NCBI GenBank assembly: GCA_021777335.1
Contig: JAJYDT010000017.1
Span: 1-39,485 of the forward strand
Source of the DNA: Pseudomonadota bacterium
GTDB lineage: Bacteria > Pseudomonadota > Gammaproteobacteria > Acidiferrobacterales > Acidiferrobacteraceae
Reading direction: 5' to 3'
Length of the DNA stretch: 39,485 bases
The notes beneath the pieces are model-generated. The model was not told where the DNA came from, ran no database searches, and saw only the letters and a list, made by a program, of their open reading frames with translations. The translations under genes were made by a program, and so were the position numbers. The number at the start of each line of letters is the position of its first letter. Position 1 is the first letter of the stretch. This document shows, piece after piece, positions 27,482-36,061 of this stretch.

Positions 27482-28609
27482 CTATAGCGTGCCCACATCC
27501 TCGCCGGCCATCTGCCGACGGACGATCGCTACATCGCGGGCATTCAGGGCAAACGGGAACGAGCGGATGTCGGATGGCGTCGAGTCGCCGTAAGGGCGGT
27601 TGCACGCCGACACCTCCTCGTCATTCCGTCCTGGGCACCCAGACGTCTGAAACGGCTTCCCGGAGCGGATCAGCGCATCGAGCTCGTCCATCCCGAGCCC
27701 GAAATCCACGACTGCCCCCTGTTCATCGAAACACATATTGTCAATGCGGCCGCCACCGTAGTCGATGATGAAGCGGGCGAGTTGTACGCGCCGCCATTGA
27801 TCGCGCGGCACCGGATCCCAATCTTCCATGAGCGAACCGCGCTCGGGGAAAAAGGCAAACATGTGATTGTGTCCGCCGAGATCGGTAATGCGCTGCGCGG
27901 CTTCAAGGATCTCCTTTTCAGTCTCACCCATCCCGCAGATGAGATGCGCACCGAATTTCTCCGGCCCGAAAACCTCTGCAGCCCACTCGATGGCCTGCCA
28001 GTATTTATCCCACTTATGCGGGCTGTCGACGCCCTTGCCACGGGTTCGGTCGAAGATTTCCGGTGTCACCGCATCAAGCGCCACGGTAAAAATGTCGGCA
28101 CCCGCATCTCTCAGGGCGACAAGATCCGCACGTTCCATCGTGGTTGGATTGGACAGGATCGAGACCGGCACATGAGGGACCTCGGCGACCCAGCGTTTCA
28201 GCAGCACCATCGTGTCGGCGTCTGAGTCCGGGTGCGTGATCATCGAAATGCACATACGCTGGAACGCGTTATGGTCCACACCGGTGGACATACGCTCTAT
28301 GACCTCGTCGTAGCGGACGGCTGGCCAGTCAACACGGATAAAATTGCGGTCGGCGTAGTCGCGCGACTCCTCACGATGACGAGCGAGACCGCAGTACGCA
28401 CAGTTCGCGCGGCACCCTTCCTTGTACGTCACCAGCAGATTGAGGCAATGCGTGCAGCCGGTGCGGTGCATGTGACCCGGTATCAGACCAAGCGTAATTG
28501 CTGCCGCTGTCGACATCTGCACATATTCCGGTGACCGCATGAACGGAGTCTTCACATGGTAATTCGGTCGGTAAAACGTGATGGGCGCAACCTCTGGATT
28601 TGTGCTCAT
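27482..28609 (-). CDS. lipS2: Radical-SAM lipoyl synthase component, LipS2-like
   Basis: A 375-residue radical SAM protein with the cluster-binding CX3CX2C motif (Cys66, Cys70, Cys73 in GCRANCAYCG). Additional cysteines sit just before it (GCTHC, 52 and 55), suitable for an auxiliary cluster. Known family biology: LipS1 and LipS2 together replace LipA and insert two sulfurs into octanoyl-lysine on the acceptor. The gene follows lipT by 10 nt, with GAGGAA before its ATG, and is the last gene of the sHdr/lipoate-assembly block. Which of the two radical-SAM genes is LipS1 and which LipS2 is inferred from gene order, so the symbol is tentative. The family assignment is firmer than the number. Confidence 0.8.
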   Translation of the reverse strand: MSTNPEVAPITFYRPNYHVKTPFMRSPEYVQMSTAAAITLGLIPGHMHRTGCTHCLNLLVTYKEGCRANCAYCGLARHREESRDYADRNFIRVDWPAVRYDEVIERMSTGVDHNAFQRMCISMITHPDSDADTMVLLKRWVAEVPHVPVSILSNPTTMERADLVALRDAGADIFTVALDAVTPEIFDRTRGKGVDSPHKWDKYWQAIEWAAEVFGPEKFGAHLICGMGETEKEILEAAQRITDLGGHNHMFAFFPERGSLMEDWDPVPRDQWRRVQLARFIIDYGGGRIDNMCFDEQGAVVDFGLGMDELDALIRSGKPFQTSGCPGRNDEEVSACNRPYGDSTPSDIRSFPFALNARDVAIVRRQMAGEDVGTL

Positions 28610-28619
28610 TGCCTGTTCC

Positions 28620-29723
28620 TCAGAAAACAGCGGTCAATTCAGCTTTCGGCAAGTGCTCCGAAAAATACTCGGGGAACGCGATCCATCCCCGCTTCATGAC
28701 GGCGTCCTCTGACGCCTTCGATGTCCGCCACTGACCATCCAGCCACCGCCGGCGCTCCACCGCGCGGGCCAGCGTCTCTTCGAACTGGTCGCGCACATCC
28801 TCTTCGAATGAATCAAACGCCCTTGGATCCTTGCGGCATAACCGTTCGACGGCGGCCAATCCCGCGCGTTCTCCCGAAATGACCCCGGCGGCAATTCCTG
28901 CACCTGTGATGGGGTGCGCGAGCCCTGCTGCATCTCCCGAAAAGAGGATGTTCCCCGAGACCAGCAGGGTGCGCACACCACCTACCGGAATATCCCCGCC
29001 GGTGCGGCCATGGATCTTCACACCAAGCAGGCCTTCGGCCACCAGGCGGTGGTGCAGCCGCTCCAGGGGTACTTTGAGGTCCGTTTCAAAACGCCGGTCG
29101 GCGCCGACTCCAAGATTGGCCTTTGCACCTTTCGGGAACAGCCAGGCGTACCCCCCAGGGAACTCGTCCGAGAGCCAGATATCCGTATCACCGTAGCCTC
29201 TTAGCAGCGATACGGTGTACTGCCGCGTCTGGACACATGGAAGCGGTGCAAGCCCCAGCAGACGTGCCACCGTAGATCGCGGGCCGTCCGCGGCGATCAG
29301 CACGCGGTAACGCACCTCCCGTGGCAACGGATCCGAATTTGCAAGGAAAGTCGCACGCGAGCCCCCCGGATCGAGCGCGCTCAAGCGCGCACCGAGACAG
29401 AGACGGGCACCTGCCGCGGCAGCGGCCGCCGCAATGGACTGGTCGAACCGGGCACGATCAATCATAAGCCCAGGGAAATCCGAAGTAACGCGCGCGCTGG
29501 ATGGCAGGAAAGTCTTCATCGCCTCGATCCGCTGCCTGAGCACTCCATCGCCCTGGCAGTAGCGCAGCATAGGCATAGGCACGAATTCGGCGCACTGCAC
29601 CGGTTGGCCGACGACCCGCTTTCTGTCGATCGCGAGCACGTTAAGCCCGGCGATGGCCGCCGCGAACGCTGCTGATCCGCCCGCAGGTCCGAGACCGACG
29701 ACGAGGACATCGACCTCGATCAT
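28620..29723 (-). CDS. lipT: LipT-like FAD-dependent oxidoreductase
   Basis: A 367-residue flavoprotein of the geranylgeranyl-reductase-like family. An N-terminal Rossmann motif, VVGLGPAGGSAAFAAA (residues about 7-22), is followed by AADGPRS and the FAD-contacting SGDAAGLAHPITGAGIAAG near residue 280. The open frame reaches 30017, but the first 98 codons lie inside the ligase gene. The ATG at 29723 overlaps the ligase stop as ATGA. Between the ligase and the second radical-SAM gene it matches LipT of sHdr-linked lipoate-assembly loci, whose proposed job involves redox handling of lipoate or the LipS reaction. The exact reaction is not settled. Confidence 0.8.
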   Translation of the reverse strand: MIEVDVLVVGLGPAGGSAAFAAAIAGLNVLAIDRKRVVGQPVQCAEFVPMPMLRYCQGDGVLRQRIEAMKTFLPSSARVTSDFPGLMIDRARFDQSIAAAAAAAGARLCLGARLSALDPGGSRATFLANSDPLPREVRYRVLIAADGPRSTVARLLGLAPLPCVQTRQYTVSLLRGYGDTDIWLSDEFPGGYAWLFPKGAKANLGVGADRRFETDLKVPLERLHHRLVAEGLLGVKIHGRTGGDIPVGGVRTLLVSGNILFSGDAAGLAHPITGAGIAAGVISGERAGLAAVERLCRKDPRAFDSFEEDVRDQFEETLARAVERRRWLDGQWRTSKASEDAVMKRGWIAFPEYFSEHLPKAELTAVF

Positions 29724-30823
29724 GCACCCACCCCAGGGACCGCCACGCGCGTGCCGCCGATGATGGGTGCCAGTGTATCCTCGACTGCTCGGCAAAAATC
29801 TTCGCGGGACAACAGCAACATTTCCACCGGATACTGGCCAAAGAAGCGCTCGATGGCCAAGCGGACATCGGCCACCGCTACATCTCGCAGGGCAGCTTCC
29901 AGGTCCGCCACGAGGCGTTTCGGGTGCACGAAGAAATCCCCGGTGAACCATATCTGCCGGATGCGGCCCGTGCGCGCATCGACCGAAAGTGCTGTACGCA
30001 AAAGGCCACCCGCGCACCGGTATAACCCCTCAAGGACGGGGGTCTCCGTCTCCGGGCGGTCGTGCTGGTAGATCCAGTCATCGCTGGCAATCTCCAGACG
30101 TGTTCGCTCCCGCCATGCCTGCTCTGCCTGACTCAGCACCCCGGGTGCGAAGTCCGTATGAAGCCCTCTTGAGAACGCGCGGGCAAGGGCATCGCTCACG
30201 GCCTTTGCCGTCGGTCGCGTCCCGAGCAGTGAGCGCAGGCTGGTCACGCGTTCTCGTGCCGCCACGATTGCCTTGTCGCGCCACTTCTGGGCGGGTATTC
30301 GCAGGACATCGAGCATCCGTTCGACGTCAAAATCAAGCAGAAGAGAGCCGTGGTAGAGCAGCGCATCCCCATCATATACGCCGCCTGTGCCGCAGATCTT
30401 GCGGCCGTCCACCTCGATATCGTTGCGCGGGCGGTAGCAGGCCGGGACCCCGAGTTCACGGAGCCCCTCCGCAGCAAGCGTACACAACAGTTTTGCCACG
30501 TCGCCAAGGTCTGCACGCCCAAGCGCGGCCCGGTCGAGATAGAGTTCCCACCCAAACACCCCATCATCGACGTAAAGCGCGCCACCGCCGGTCACGCGCC
30601 GTTGCACCGGAATACCATGCCCGCGGCAATACGCCACCTGGATCTCCTGCGAGATGCTCTGGTGAAAACCAACGAGTGCACCAGGTCGCGCGAACTCGAG
30701 GAACAGAAGGGTATCAGGCGCGAGGCCCTGTTCGCGGCACTCAAGCAACGCCCGATCCGTTGCAACGTAGGTTTCTGGCGATAAAACACCGAGATCAAGA
30801 CGCCGGCCGGCGCATCGGTTCAC
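29720..30823 (-). CDS. Lipoate/octanoate-protein ligase sLpl(AB)
   Basis: A 367-residue ligase with fused A and B domains that attaches octanoate or lipoate to the LbpA proteins. Motifs are PVQRRVTGGGALYVDDG (substrate loop), YRPRNDIEVDGRKICGTGG (catalytic Lys), and a C-terminal LplB-like part (GLYRCAGGLLRTALSVDARTGRIRQ, split by loops). The frame opens at a TTG (30829). The GTG at 30823 with GGAGG 6 nt upstream overlaps the lipS1 stop as GTGA and is the better start. Position between two radical-SAM genes and next to lbpA genes is the defining context of the sulfur-oxidation-specific ligase. It is a paralogue of the ligase at 4378-5391. Confidence 0.9.
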   Translation of the reverse strand: MNRCAGRRLDLGVLSPETYVATDRALLECREQGLAPDTLLFLEFARPGALVGFHQSISQEIQVAYCRGHGIPVQRRVTGGGALYVDDGVFGWELYLDRAALGRADLGDVAKLLCTLAAEGLRELGVPACYRPRNDIEVDGRKICGTGGVYDGDALLYHGSLLLDFDVERMLDVLRIPAQKWRDKAIVAARERVTSLRSLLGTRPTAKAVSDALARAFSRGLHTDFAPGVLSQAEQAWRERTRLEIASDDWIYQHDRPETETPVLEGLYRCAGGLLRTALSVDARTGRIRQIWFTGDFFVHPKRLVADLEAALRDVAVADVRLAIERFFGQYPVEMLLLSREDFCRAVEDTLAPIIGGTRVAVPGVGA

Positions 30824-31965
30824 CGGCAACCTCCGGACGCACAGCCACCCGCGGCCACCGGGATACCCAGGCCGTGGGCAAGACGTGCGCGCCGCTCGTG
30901 CTCCATGATCTCCTCGAGATCGAGCTCAACACTTCCATTCTCGGCCACAGCCATTACCTCATCACCCACGGCGATGGAACAGCATGACGGAGTCACACGA
31001 ACCCGACGGCCGAGACGTGCGGCAAGCTCCACCATACCTTCCGAAGGATGAGCCATGCCGTCGATGCCGGCGAGTACGGCGTACGCGTCTATGAGCGGCT
31101 TGATTGCACCGGGTGGACGGGCACAGCCGAGCAGGATGGGAACCTCCGGCAATGCCTGTCGGGCATCCAGGAAGAACTGGCCAACCTCATGGGCATTCGG
31201 CACCGCAAAGGGCCGATGGGCTGGCGCATACATGGGCATCACAACGACGAGCACCAATGCATCTGGTTGCTGGCGGCGCACGATTTCCAGGGCGTTCCAT
31301 TCGCCGAGAAGATGGCCGTAATGCAGCCCGATGACGATATGGGGCACTACCTTCATGCCGGTCTCGTTCAGATACTCAAGCGAGCGCTCGAAATCGTCCA
31401 CACCCCGCTTCAGGTGGTAGACCTGCGTAATCGTGTCCTGGGCACCGATCACGTCCATCATTGCGGCGTCAATTCCTGCGTCTGCCATCTGCCGCGCCGT
31501 GGCATAATCCACAAGCGCCGTATGCATGGCAATGCGAAATGCGGGGAATTGATTTTTGATACGACGGATGGTGGGATAAAAAGGCCCGTATTCCACTTCG
31601 TCGCGGTGATTCGAGCCACCGGTCAACAACATACCGCCGGCACCCGAAGCGACGAGGCCGACGACCGTATCCCAGAGAACCTCAGGCGTGGTCGCAGGGA
31701 TCATCGGTTCGAGGATCTTAGCCTTGCAGTGGTCACACTGCAGTTTGCAGTTGCCGCCCGTGATGGATACGGCGGGCCAAGCCGAGCGCCCGCAGTCCGT
31801 GAGTTCCAGGCTGCGATAGGTCTTGAACGTAGGCGTATAGAAATGGATTGGGAGCGGTTTGGCGACCGTCCCCCGCCGCTGCATCTCACCGACAAGCCGC
31901 GACTCGACCGCAAGCTCGGCAATCGCATCGACCCGCTGGATCACGTCGAGCCATTCGCTAGTCAT
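30820..31965 (-). CDS. lipS1: Radical-SAM lipoyl synthase component, LipS1-like
   Basis: A 381-residue radical SAM protein with CX3CX2C at Cys73, Cys77 and Cys80 (GGNCKLQCDHC). A SAM-binding GG motif occurs in GGMLLTGGSNHRDE. Additional cysteines are at TPSCCSI and in the C-terminal GGCASGGCR, which may ligate an auxiliary cluster or act in sulfur transfer. It is the first lipoate-assembly gene after lbpA2, separated by about 70 nt. The ATG at 31965 is preferred over the TTG one codon earlier. Its stop overlaps the ligase start. The LipS1 designation rests on order relative to the ligase and lipT. Confidence 0.8.
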   Translation of the reverse strand: MTSEWLDVIQRVDAIAELAVESRLVGEMQRRGTVAKPLPIHFYTPTFKTYRSLELTDCGRSAWPAVSITGGNCKLQCDHCKAKILEPMIPATTPEVLWDTVVGLVASGAGGMLLTGGSNHRDEVEYGPFYPTIRRIKNQFPAFRIAMHTALVDYATARQMADAGIDAAMMDVIGAQDTITQVYHLKRGVDDFERSLEYLNETGMKVVPHIVIGLHYGHLLGEWNALEIVRRQQPDALVLVVVMPMYAPAHRPFAVPNAHEVGQFFLDARQALPEVPILLGCARPPGAIKPLIDAYAVLAGIDGMAHPSEGMVELAARLGRRVRVTPSCCSIAVGDEVMAVAENGSVELDLEEIMEHERRARLAHGLGIPVAAGGCASGGCR

Positions 31966-32033
31966 CAAACCCGCCTTTCGATCGAGGCTCTAAGACAAAA
32001 TACCCGGCATCCCGTCGCCGCCCGCAGACTCCG

Positions 32034-32474
32034 TCAGTGGCAGCCTTTGAACCCTTCAGACTGCATCTTGGCCTCGAACGCCTGAAGCGCGTCCTGACCG
32101 GTCTTAAGGCTCACAGAATCGCCATTCCAGTCGTTTGGCTTGATACGGACAATCCAGCCCTCGCCATAGGGATCTTTGTTGATCAGACCGGGTTTTGCGC
32201 TCACCGCCTCGTTCGTCTGAGTTACCTCGCCCGTCACCGGAATCTTGACCGGGCCCACCCATTTTCCCGACTCGACCGTCGCACAGGACTTGTCCTTGGC
32301 CACTTCCTTGCTGATCTTCTTCGGGGTATAAGCGACGATCTCGCCAGCGAGCGAGCATGCGTAGGCAGTAAGGCCAACCGTCACTGTGCCATCTGCCTCG
32401 CGTCGCGCCCATACGTTGTTTTCGACGTTGTACGACAGGTCTTCAGGGATATTGCATCCACGCACGACTGCCAT
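32034..32474 (-). CDS. lbpA2: Lipoate-binding protein of sulfur oxidation (LbpA2)
   Basis: A 146-residue GcvH-like lipoyl-carrier protein. The acceptor Lys71 sits in TVESGKWVGPVKIPVTGEV, the sulfur-oxidation-specific variant of the GcvH lipoylation hairpin. The N-terminus MAVVRGCNIPEDLSYNVENNVWARRE and the following VGLTAYACSLAGEIV mirror LbpA1. Known role: lipoylated LbpA carries sulfur intermediates or electrons for the sHdr complex in place of the glycine cleavage reaction. The ATG has GGAGG 10 nt upstream. A spacer of about 100 nt separates it from dsrE. The number 2 follows the usual lbpA1-dsrE-lbpA2 order. Confidence 0.88.
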   Translation of the reverse strand: MAVVRGCNIPEDLSYNVENNVWARREADGTVTVGLTAYACSLAGEIVAYTPKKISKEVAKDKSCATVESGKWVGPVKIPVTGEVTQTNEAVSAKPGLINKDPYGEGWIVRIKPNDWNGDSVSLKTGQDALQAFEAKMQSEGFKGCH

Positions 32475-32572
32475 CTTGTCAAAACCTCCCGATTTGCAGA
32501 AAATTCTAGCCCGAAACCCCTATTTATCTATCAAGCGGCCGAGAGAATCAATCCCGAAAGCAACGTAGCGTG

Positions 32573-32974
32573 TTAGAAAAATAGGACCTTGTCCGCCGAC
32601 AGGATGAGATCGGCCAGCACACCGCCCCCGGAGAACTCGTCGACCTCCGCGATCACATCCGTCTTCTCGTCAATATGATAACCCGGAAGTGCTGGCGTAC
32701 ACAGGTGCAGCTTCACACCAGCCGATTTTGCGTCGCGCATGAATTCGATGACCTTCTTCCCGCCATCCATAGCCACAAGGTTCTCTGCTACGCCCTTTCT
32801 AAGCAGGTTAACCCCTTCCATCGTGAAAAATATGCGCACGTCAGCGTCCATAGACGCGAGTATTGCACCAATATAGAAGGGGGTGGCACAGCGATGAGGG
32901 GTACTTGGACCGCTTGTCATGACGATGAGCACGGACTTCTCATCGTGGTCGATATAGTGGTCGGCGTCCGTCAT
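32573..32974 (-). CDS. DsrE-family sulfur carrier protein
   Basis: A 133-residue small cytoplasmic DsrE/F-like protein (KSVLIVMTSGPSTPHRCATPFYIGA, then VRIFFTMEGVNLLRKG). Two cysteines, Cys29 and Cys92 (KLHLCTPAL), are placed to carry or transfer sulfane sulfur. Cys92 occupies the position of the reactive Cys in many DsrE proteins. The ATG overlaps the lbpA1 stop (ATGA), which ties it to that carrier. Placement between two lbpA genes matches the DsrE3C-type gene of gammaproteobacterial sHdr clusters, but I cannot separate the DsrE3 subtypes without a tree. Confidence 0.85.
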   Translation of the reverse strand: MTDADHYIDHDEKSVLIVMTSGPSTPHRCATPFYIGAILASMDADVRIFFTMEGVNLLRKGVAENLVAMDGGKKVIEFMRDAKSAGVKLHLCTPALPGYHIDEKTDVIAEVDEFSGGGVLADLILSADKVLFF

Positions 32975-33417
32975 CGCGCGCCCCGGCTGCAGTGGATGTC
33001 GTCTCTTCGGCAGCGCTCGGCATAGCCTTGCGCCGCTGCTTCGCCGGTCACGAGAACCGACAGTGCGCGCTCGGGTCCGTCAACAGCCCGCACCCGCGCC
33101 ACCCATGCCTCGTACGGCTCGATATTGAGTAGGTTCGGGTCTTCGAGGACCGCGATGTTGCCCTCCTCAATGACACAATCAAAGAAGTTCGGGATCGGCC
33201 CCGCCCACTTGCCCGACTCGATCGTCGCCACTGGTTTCCCGCTCGGACGGCGGGTGCCGGGCCGACGGACCCGCGCGTGCAGGATCTTGCCAGCGATCGT
33301 CTGTGAAATATCGGTCATTCCGATCGTGAGTGCGCCATTCTCCTCGCGTCGCACCCAGATCTGGTATTCCTTGTCGTAGTAGAGCTCTGGGCGAAACTCG
33401 CAGCCATTGCACTCCAT
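32971..33417 (-). CDS. lbpA1: Lipoate-binding protein of sulfur oxidation (LbpA1)
   Basis: A 148-residue GcvH-like protein. The acceptor Lys70 sits in TIESGKWAGPIPNFF. It begins MECNGCEFRPELYYDKEYQIWVRREENG, where the first Cys pair (CNGC) is unusual for GcvH proteins. The C-terminal helix is Cys-containing (ERCRRDDIHC). A GGGGGC lies upstream of the ATG. It follows hdrB2 by about 80 nt and overlaps the dsrE start, so carrier and DsrE are made together. The lipoyl domain is more basic around residues 48-61 (ARVRRPGTRRPSGK) than its partner LbpA2. Confidence 0.88.
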   Translation of the reverse strand: MECNGCEFRPELYYDKEYQIWVRREENGALTIGMTDISQTIAGKILHARVRRPGTRRPSGKPVATIESGKWAGPIPNFFDCVIEEGNIAVLEDPNLLNIEPYEAWVARVRAVDGPERALSVLVTGEAAAQGYAERCRRDDIHCSRGAR

Positions 33418-33494
33418 TTAGAGCCCCCGAGACGGCTTTGGTGGTTGCACTTTCCCGCCACCCCGCCGCCCTTCTCGTTCTGACTTGGTACTCT

Positions 33495-34412
33495 CTAGGC
33501 CAATCCCTTTTCCTTAAGGAGCCCGATCGAGTCGCTGATGTTCTCGTGGATCCCGACCTTACGCGGCGACAGCCCCATTGCAAGTCCAAGCAGCTGCGTG
33601 AAGTAAAGAATCTTCACATTGGTCTTGATGCCAAATTCCTTCTCCGCCCGCACCTGGTGCATTTCGAGACCTGAGTGACACAAGGGGCACTCGGTCGCAA
33701 TCACCTCGGCTCCGGACTCATCAGCGGCTTGCAGCAGGTTCAGCACAAGCTGAGTCGAAGTATCGGCGTCGGACAGGGTATGGGCGCCACCGCAGCAGGC
33801 CGTCTTCAGTGGAAATTCGACATTTATCCCCCCCGCAGCAGCCAGAAGGTCGTCCATGAAATGCGGCTTGTAGCTCGATTCGGAGCCGGGGCCCTGATCC
33901 TTTTCCGGAAAGATCTGCCGCGGCCGCGTATACATGCAGCCGTAATAGTTCGCAATTCGGATACCGTTCAGGTTGCGCGTCATTCTCTGCTTGATGCCTT
34001 CAGCCCCGAGCTCCTCCATCAGCCACTCGAGCAGGTGGACCGTACGCACATCCCCCTTGTATACCGGGTCATCGGCCTTCTTCGCAAGATCCTGTACGGT
34101 CTTGAGCGCCTCCTCCGAGCTCGCAAGTTCGTACTCGGCCTTCTTCAGATTGTGGTAGCAACCGTTGCATGGAGCCATCACGGTGTCGTAACCCATATGC
34201 TCGCTCGCAATCGCGAGATTGCGAGCTGACATGTAAGTCTGCAGCATGGGGTGGATGTTCTTCACCTCCATCGCGCCACAGCAGTTCCAGTCCGTAAGGT
34301 TCTCCATCTCAAGACCCAGCTTGTCGACAAGCACGCGGGTTGACTTGTCGTACGGACCACCAGAGCCCTCGAGGGCACAGCCCGGATAATACGCGACCTT
34401 TGGTTTAGGCAT
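33495..34412 (-). CDS. hdrB2: sHdr complex subunit HdrB2
   Basis: A 305-residue HdrB/CCG-domain protein that holds the non-cubane iron-sulfur clusters at the disulfide-handling site. Both CCG motifs are complete: Cys12, Cys44-Cys45, Cys82/Cys85 (PCNGC) and Cys159, Cys206-Cys207, Cys242/Cys245 (ECPLC). The open frame extends 20 codons upstream, but the ATG at 34412 has GGGAG 6 nt upstream and starts MPKPKVAYYPGCA as in the family. It overlaps the end of hdrC2 by 8 nt. Function in sulfur oxidation is known for the sHdr complex as a whole. Confidence 0.92.
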   Translation of the reverse strand: MPKPKVAYYPGCALEGSGGPYDKSTRVLVDKLGLEMENLTDWNCCGAMEVKNIHPMLQTYMSARNLAIASEHMGYDTVMAPCNGCYHNLKKAEYELASSEEALKTVQDLAKKADDPVYKGDVRTVHLLEWLMEELGAEGIKQRMTRNLNGIRIANYYGCMYTRPRQIFPEKDQGPGSESSYKPHFMDDLLAAAGGINVEFPLKTACCGGAHTLSDADTSTQLVLNLLQAADESGAEVIATECPLCHSGLEMHQVRAEKEFGIKTNVKILYFTQLLGLAMGLSPRKVGIHENISDSIGLLKEKGLA

Positions 34413-35148
34413 GAACCACTCCCTTCGGCTGTGGCGTGTGTGCGGCGGCTTTCTGCTCACGCACATATTCACGAAGCACCTGCTGTGTGCGTTCCCACTT
34501 CTTCGTCCGCGGCTTGAACACCAGATGTAATCCCATATGCATGAGGAAACTCACTGGCATGTACTTGATCATGCGTTTCATGACTTCGACCAGCCAGTCC
34601 TGAGTCAGTGACTGGCCTGTCTTTTTGAAAAAGTTGTAGACGATACGTCCGTCTTCCATGCGGCCGGTCTCGTAGACCTGATCGAGGAACTCCTCATCGA
34701 AAATCGACGAACTGGCCTTCGGCGTGATGCCCTGCTCCTCCATCCAGTGCGACAGCGCCTTCATGACGCCTTCGGGCCGGACATCCTTCGGACAGATGTT
34801 CGTGCATTTATTGCAGGACACACAGGTCCAGATGATGTCCTTATCTTTGATGATCTCGTCCTTCAGGCCGAGATTCGTCAGATAGATCCAGTACCGTGGA
34901 TTGAAATCCGTATTCTGCGCGTACATCGTGCATGAATTTGTGCAGGATCCGCACTGCCAGCATCGGTGCACGTTCTCACCGCCCGGCATGGCCGCGATGA
35001 TCTTGTAGAAATCATCATCATAATCCGTGAGGTACCGCGGCAGGATCATTGTGTTCCAGTGCCCGGACACATCCACACCATCAACGACCAGGGAATCCGT
35101 GGTCATCAGGCGGGCAGGGTCGATCAACGTCTTTTCATGAATTGCCAT
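34405..35148 (-). CDS. hdrC2: sHdr complex subunit HdrC2
   Basis: A 247-residue iron-sulfur protein with two ferredoxin-type CX2CX2CX3C motifs: Cys63/66/69/73 (CWQCGSCTNSC) and Cys109/112/115/119 (CVSCNKCTNIC). A hydrophobic/aromatic stretch near residue 190 (MIKYMPVSFLMHMGLHLVF) may be a docking surface rather than a membrane helix. It relays electrons within the cytoplasmic sHdr complex. The ATG has a GGTGGA ribosome-binding site. It pairs with hdrB2, whose start overlaps its end. Confidence 0.92.
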   Translation of the reverse strand: MAIHEKTLIDPARLMTTDSLVVDGVDVSGHWNTMILPRYLTDYDDDFYKIIAAMPGGENVHRCWQCGSCTNSCTMYAQNTDFNPRYWIYLTNLGLKDEIIKDKDIIWTCVSCNKCTNICPKDVRPEGVMKALSHWMEEQGITPKASSSIFDEEFLDQVYETGRMEDGRIVYNFFKKTGQSLTQDWLVEVMKRMIKYMPVSFLMHMGLHLVFKPRTKKWERTQQVLREYVREQKAAAHTPQPKGVVHA

Positions 35149-35194
35149 CTTCCACCTTTATGCTTCTGGTATTCGTCTGGACCCCGAGCACCGT

Positions 35195-36061
35195 CTAACG
35201 CTCGACCGTCTTGCGCACGCGCGAGTCTTTCTTCCGCGCCTCATCGATCCCTAGCAGCTTCTTGACCACTTCCAGAGGATCGGATTTCCCGCCGAAATCC
35301 GCATTTAGGAGTCCCATTCCATTCGACATCGCACGCATGTAATCGGCGTAGGCGTGTGCGAGCAAGAGATCCACCACGTAATGTGGCTCCCGGTATACCC
35401 CCTGAGCAGCCATCTGTTCCATGAACCACACACGGCCCGCCTCGTAGACGCCGGGACTCGACCCGAGCGGTACGGAATCTAGCGTATCCCCACCTTTCAC
35501 GAACTCGCGCATCGCACCGCTATGGGTCGCCTGGTCCCAGACCCATCGGGTCATCAGCGGATAACGCTTCGGGTCCATGAAGTGCAGGATCTCGGCCGCA
35601 AAATCCTGAGCCGCGCGCCGACGCTTCTTGCCGACCCTCGCATCGCCACCCGCCTCTTCCGGCATGCTGTCGACAAATGCCATCATCCGCGTCTCGAGCT
35701 CGCCATCACCATAGAGCAGAACACGAAACGACTCCGTCACCGCACCGGATGGCATGGTCGCCAGCACCGGCCACAACCGTTTTCTCGCGGGCATGACCGT
35801 CTCAAGCAGGGTTTCCACCCCCTCCAAGGTCAGCCGTGATACCTCGGCTGGGTTCAGTAACGCCTGGAACACGGCACTCTTACGCGCGAGCGCCTCAAGG
35901 AACGGGTCCACCCCGCCCGCCTCCCCGATCAACTCGAGCAAGGCCGCAAATTTCTGGATAAAAACCCTAAGATCGAATCCGACCGCCAGCTGCGCAGGCG
36001 CGATGACATCACGCGCAGCGGCGACTGGACCCTCTTCAGGCGATTTTCTGAACCAGAGCAT
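35195..36061 (-). CDS. sHdr-associated protein (HdrH / 'hyp')
   Basis: A 288-residue protein without cysteines that sits, as in other sHdr loci, between hdrA and hdrC2, where it has been called 'hyp' or sHdrH. It is mainly helical (RVFIQKFAALLELIGEAGG, FLEALARKSAVFQALL) with a conserved-looking centre ILHFMDPKRYPLMTRWVWDQ and a basic C-terminus ending RKKDSRVRKTVER. Its ATG overlaps the hdrA end by 26 nt. No enzymatic motif is visible. A structural or assembly role is inferred from strict co-occurrence in the family. Confidence 0.85.
   Translation of the reverse strand: MLWFRKSPEEGPVAAARDVIAPAQLAVGFDLRVFIQKFAALLELIGEAGGVDPFLEALARKSAVFQALLNPAEVSRLTLEGVETLLETVMPARKRLWPVLATMPSGAVTESFRVLLYGDGELETRMMAFVDSMPEEAGGDARVGKKRRRAAQDFAAEILHFMDPKRYPLMTRWVWDQATHSGAMREFVKGGDTLDSVPLGSSPGVYEAGRVWFMEQMAAQGVYREPHYVVDLLLAHAYADYMRAMSNGMGLLNADFGGKSDPLEVVKKLLGIDEARKKDSRVRKTVER

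Noticed and set aside
29724-30017. 98-codon upstream extension of lipT
   Set aside because: Lies within the ligase coding region and lacks flavoprotein similarity; ATGA overlap start is clear.
31048-32085. 345-codon plus-strand frame opposite lipS1
   Set aside because: Mirror frame of a GC-rich radical-SAM gene; composition (His/Arg/Gly-rich) is typical of a shadow.
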